Positions 48,887-50,612 of a stretch of DNA of 50,612 nt are shown in pieces. The stretch comes from Nocardioides sp. (GTDB taxonomy: Bacteria > Actinomycetota > Actinomycetes > Propionibacteriales > Nocardioidaceae), in NCBI GenBank assembly GCA_030698375.1, contig JAUYLL010000122.1, positions 1 through 50,612 on the forward strand, in the 5' to 3' direction. How positions within the stretch are numbered: position 1 is the stretch's first letter; each line of letters opens with the position of its first letter. The position numbers were made by a program, and so were the translations under genes. The notes under the pieces were generated by a model. That model worked only from the letters and a program-made list of their open reading frames with translations. It had not been told where the DNA came from and made no database searches.

Positions 48887-49270
48887 CTACTCGGAGCCGC
48901 CCAGCTCGAGCTCGACCTCGTCGTAGGCGATGTCGTTGAGCCGCTGGACGTGGCGCCCGATGTCGGTCACCAGCCGCTTGAGCTCGAGGCGGACCTGCTC
49001 GACGTCGGGACTCTCGAGGACCGCCGGCCCCAGGGCGCCCAGGCGGCCGAGCAGGCTGTTGCGCTCACGGAAGGCGGTGCCGCCCCGGGCGGCCAGCCAC
49101 CCGTCGTCGGGCGTGCTGGTGAACTCGATCAGGTCGTCGCGGACGGTGCCCATCCGTTGTCGCACCACCCAGCGCCAGTTGCCGAGCAGCACCCCCTCGA
49201 GGCGGGGCGCGTCGAGCGCGGCGTCGAGTGCGCGCAGCGCGGTGGTCATGCCTGCGGTCATCGTGGTCAT
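48887..49270 (-). CDS. Small helical protein, unknown function
   Basis: A 127-residue soluble protein, mostly helical (TALRALDAALDAPRLEG, then DVEQVRLELKRLVTDIGRHV) and ending acidic (YDEVELELGGSE). No family recognised. ATG 49270 is supported by GGGAGG six bases upstream; an earlier in-frame ATG at 49369 would add 33 residues of low-complexity character. Divergent from the next gene. Confidence 0.7.
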   Translation of the reverse strand: MTTMTAGMTTALRALDAALDAPRLEGVLLGNWRWVVRQRMGTVRDDLIEFTSTPDDGWLAARGGTAFRERNSLLGRLGALGPAVLESPDVEQVRLELKRLVTDIGRHVQRLNDIAYDEVELELGGSE

Positions 49271-49377
49271 GCCAACCTCCCGGGAGTCCCGGTGCGGGGG
49301 TTCGAGCATGACTCGCCGCGGGGCCGGGGACAAGGGCCGATTAGCACCCAATTCTCCTGTCTTGTTCAATCATCTCC

Positions 49378-49842
49378 ATGACCCCCACCGACACGTCCGA
49401 CTATCGGCTGTCGCGCCCCCTCGTCGCCCGGTTGGTCGGTGCCTACCTGGTCGTCTTCGCCCTGGTCGTGTTCGCTGCCACGGCGATCGTGGCGGCCACC
49501 GGCGTGGTCCCGCCCGATCTGCTCGCCGTGCTCCTGGTGCTCGGGTTGATCGGCCTCGGCGGCGTGAGCTCCTGGCTGCGCGCCAAGGCATACGTCGTCC
49601 GCCTGGACCCGGCCGGCTACGAGGTCCGTCTGGTCCGGGGGGCGGGGGTCAAGAAGGCCCGGTGGAGCGATGTCGAGGACGTTGTGACCGCGTCCCCGCG
49701 CGACATCCCCTGCGTGGTGCTGCGGCTGCGCGACGGGGGCACCACCACGATCCCCGTCGAGGCGCTGGCGGTCGACCGCGAGCAGTTCGTCCACGAGCTG
49801 AGGGCCCACCTCGACCGCGGCCAGGGGCTGCGGCCGCTGTAG
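49378..49842 (+). CDS. Two-helix membrane protein with PH-like domain
   Basis: A 154-residue protein. Two membrane helices (about residues 17-40 and 46-66) are followed by a small beta-rich domain (AYVVRLDPAGYEVRLVRG, then WSDVEDVVTASPRDIPC), the layout of bacterial PH-like (bPH/YdbT-type) membrane proteins. Function unknown. The start lies about 107 bases from the divergent helical-protein gene. No Shine-Dalgarno is seen. Confidence 0.72.
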   Translation: MTPTDTSDYRLSRPLVARLVGAYLVVFALVVFAATAIVAATGVVPPDLLAVLLVLGLIGLGGVSSWLRAKAYVVRLDPAGYEVRLVRGAGVKKARWSDVEDVVTASPRDIPCVVLRLRDGGTTTIPVEALAVDREQFVHELRAHLDRGQGLRPL

Positions 49843-49892
49843 CGGTCGGGGGTGACGCCCGGGGTGATTGGTCCTCGGCCCGCGCGCCCTTG

Positions 49893-49926
49893 TAGCCTGT
49901 GCGGGCTGTCCCGGGCCTGGCCCGGG
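49893..49926 (+). promoter_or_regulatory. tRNA-Ser promoter -10 and leader palindrome
   Basis: TAGCCT (49893-49898) is a probable -10, with TTGGTC (49868-49873) as a poor -35 at a 19-base spacing. The leader then contains a 17-base odd palindrome, CCCGGGCC-T-GGCCCGGG (49910-49926), ending nine bases before the tRNA. Confidence 0.5.
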
Positions 49927-49935
49927 AAATGCGGA

Positions 49936-50028
49936 GGAGGCGTCGCCTAGTCCGGTTTATGGCGCCCGCCTGCTAAGCGGGTTGAGGTTAGTAACCTCTC
50001 GCGGGTTCAAATCCCGCCGCCTCCGCCA
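49936..50028 (+). tRNA. tRNA-Ser (GCU anticodon)
   Basis: The acceptor GGAGGCG at 49936-49942 pairs with CGCCTCC at 50018-50024, followed by G73 and an encoded CCA (50026-50028). The anticodon GCT is at 49972-49974, there is a long variable arm, and the T arm is GCGGGTTCAAATCCCGC. The serine call rests on the anticodon, the long variable arm and G73. Unlike the other tRNA-Ser here, CCA is encoded. Confidence 0.96.
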
Positions 50029-50037
50029 GCGTCGGGT

Positions 50038-50061
50038 GCCTTTCGTCGGATGACGGAAGGC
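50038..50061 (+). terminator. Hairpin downstream of tRNA-Ser(GCU)
   Basis: A ten-base stem with one G-T type pair (GCCTTTCGTC with GACGGAAGGC) and a four-base loop begins ten bases after the tRNA. A C-rich stretch follows instead of a T tract. Probable terminator. Confidence 0.6.
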
Positions 50062-50120
50062 CCCTGACCCCCTCCCCGGCCCTCCCGCACGCCGGCCGGG
50101 TGCGGCAGCGTTGCAAGGAC

Positions 50121-50146
50121 CTGCACTGCAGGGTTCTGCAATGCAG
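50121..50146. promoter_or_regulatory. Tandem CTGCAnTGCAG palindromes upstream of the mini-peptide gene
   Basis: CTGCACTGCAG (50121-50131) and CTGCAATGCAG (50136-50146) are perfect odd palindromes with centres 15 bp apart. TATATG (50148-50153) follows at once as a possible -10, so the pair would cover the -35 and spacer. This leaves a leader of about 85 bases before the peptide start at 50245. Two dimer sites for one regulator are the simplest reading. Confidence 0.6.
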
Positions 50147-50244
50147 ATATATGAACCAAGCATTCCCTCACGCCTTCCCGGGTCGCGCCCGCAAACTTTG
50201 AGTACGGGCCATTCCGTGGGCCCAAACATAGAAGGTGGGAACCC

Positions 50245-50379
50245 ATGAACATCGCTCGCAAGGTCGTCATCGCCGTCGCCGCAGGGGCCCTCTCGGTGGG
50301 TCTGCTCGGAATCTCCGCACCGGCTCAGGCCCGGGACAGCAGCTGGGGCTGCGGCGGCTTCTGCCGCGTCGCCCGCTGA
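50245..50379 (+). CDS. Secreted two-cysteine mini-peptide precursor
   Basis: A 44-codon gene. The precursor has a basic start (MNIARK), a hydrophobic core (VVIAVAAGALSVGLLGIS) and a signal-peptidase site after APAQA. The mature part is only 15 residues, RDSSWGCGGFCRVAR, with two cysteines four apart that could form a disulfide or a thioether ring. AAGGTGGG stands before the ATG with normal spacing. Codon use is high-GC like real genes. No maturation enzyme is next to it. It could be a secreted signal, an antimicrobial or a wall component; no family known to me. Confidence 0.72.
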   Translation: MNIARKVVIAVAAGALSVGLLGISAPAQARDSSWGCGGFCRVAR

Positions 50380-50400
50380 GCCAGGCGCATCACCTAGAAC

Positions 50401-50467
50401 TTGAGACCCGGGCCCAACTGTCCCCCACTTGTTGGGCCTTCGCGCCACTCCCCCCGGCCGGTCTCAA
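50401..50467 (+). other. Nested C-rich RNA structure 3' of the mini-peptide gene
   Basis: An outer stem TTGAGACC / GGTCTCAA (50401-50408 and 50460-50467) encloses an inner eight-pair hairpin GGCCCAAC / GTTGGGCC (50411-50418 and 50431-50438). The inner loop contains CCCCC, and an unpaired stretch has CCCCCC at 50450-50455. It begins 22 bases after the peptide stop. It could be a 3' UTR element or a separate small RNA. Confidence 0.6.
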
Positions 50468-50474
50468 ATAAGGT

Positions 50475-50513
50475 GAGGGCGGTGACTCGATCCAGACTCG
50501 AGTCACCGCCCTC
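50475..50513. terminator. Large perfect hairpin, probably bidirectional terminator
   Basis: Sixteen perfect pairs (50475-50490 with 50498-50513) flank a seven-base loop. On the plus strand CCTGCATTTC follows, on the minus strand ACCTTATTTG. It would end transcripts from the mini-peptide region and from any minus-strand gene entering from the right. Confidence 0.75.
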
Positions 50514-50521
50514 CCTGCATT

Positions 50522-50611
50522 TCAGCACACACGCCGCTCCCGCGCAGCCAATGCCTTGTCCGGCTTTTGCGCCCGCACGGGACCGGCCTCAGTCTCCGTC
50601 CTCGGCCCCGG
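50522..50611 (-). CDS. Possible 3' end of a gene entering from the right
   Basis: On the minus strand a frame is open from the window edge to TGA at 50524-50522. It codes for about 29 residues ending KALAARERRVC. Third-position GC is fairly high and the large hairpin stands just beyond the stop, as expected of a gene end. The segment is too short to identify, and chance openness is possible. I see no other feature in 50514-50612. Confidence 0.3.
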   Translation of the reverse strand, partial: PGPRTETEAGPVRAQKPDKALAARERRVC

Positions 50612-50612
50612 A

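Noticed and set aside
50001-50028. Attachment site for an integrated element at the 3' end of tRNA-Ser
   Set aside because: No second copy of the tRNA 3' end and no integrase gene are present in the window. The right flank is cut by the window edge, so this could not be excluded further right.

Overview
The window is about 50.6 kb of very G+C-rich DNA with dense, mostly single-copy genes. It carries no insertion sequence, prophage or CRISPR array that I can see. It looks like chromosome of an actinobacterium. The evidence is extreme GC in third codon positions, a Bpa-type proteasome activator, an F420/LLM-type oxidoreductase, a GAF-ANTAR regulator, and many genes with a TAnnnT-like hexamer 6-7 bases before an ATG or GTG, which is the signature of leaderless transcription. 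A Nocardioides-like (Propionibacteriales) genome is my best guess; this is inference from gene style, not a database match.

Layout. 1-7.4 kb: start of a membrane molybdopterin oxidoreductase, an M15-type lipoprotein peptidase, a quinone oxidoreductase, a small GNAT, an M13 metallopeptidase, an FMN-binding glutamate-synthase-like protein and a glutathione peroxidase. 7.4-11.4 kb: a SNF2 helicase and an overlapping SWIM zinc-finger gene, then a TetR regulator. 11.5-18.3 kb: a class V aminotransferase, a leucine-rich-repeat protein, and a leucine-catabolism operon (acyl-CoA carboxylase beta and alpha subunits, HMG-CoA lyase) whose promoter carries an 18-bp perfect palindrome. 18.4-24.6 kb: a membrane protein, three sulfotransferase-like paralogues, an interposed gene that looks like a sulfotransferase relative without its nucleotide-binding loop, and an EcsC-family protein. 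24.6-31.7 kb: aat, a GAF-ANTAR regulator, an Fpg/Nei glycosylase, an AAA ATPase, an LLM oxidoreductase, a glycerophosphodiesterase, an RsbW-like kinase behind a SigB/SigF-like promoter, and a SEC-C/DUF5926-like protein.

31.7-37.6 kb: a probable small RNA with its own promoter and strong terminator, a small secreted peptide gene, arcA, a GDT1-type cation exporter, pheA, a DUF4446-like gene, an NTF2-like gene and a PAP2-diacylglycerol kinase fusion. 37.7-41.0 kb: a tightly overlapping operon serS-HAD-GNAT-HAD. 41.1-48.6 kb: a secreted TIMP-like protein, a fourth sulfotransferase, bpa, a second quinone oxidoreductase, a DUF6457-like protein with mobA, a nitrilase, a membrane protein, a stand-alone biotin carrier and a secreted FN3-like protein. 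48.7-50.6 kb: two tRNA-Ser genes, two small hypotheticals, and a 44-codon gene for a secreted two-cysteine mini-peptide flanked by tandem palindromes and large hairpins.

Genes that plausibly work together: the carboxylase and lyase genes in leucine breakdown; mobA and the molybdoenzyme through molybdenum cofactor; serS with the two tRNA-Ser genes; SNF2 with SWIM in DNA or RNA transactions; and the sulfotransferase cluster in sulfation of a cell-surface molecule. The most novel-looking items are the loop-less sulfotransferase relative, the mini-peptide locus at the right end, the probable sRNA with phased repeats upstream, and back-to-back leaderless promoters that share bases.
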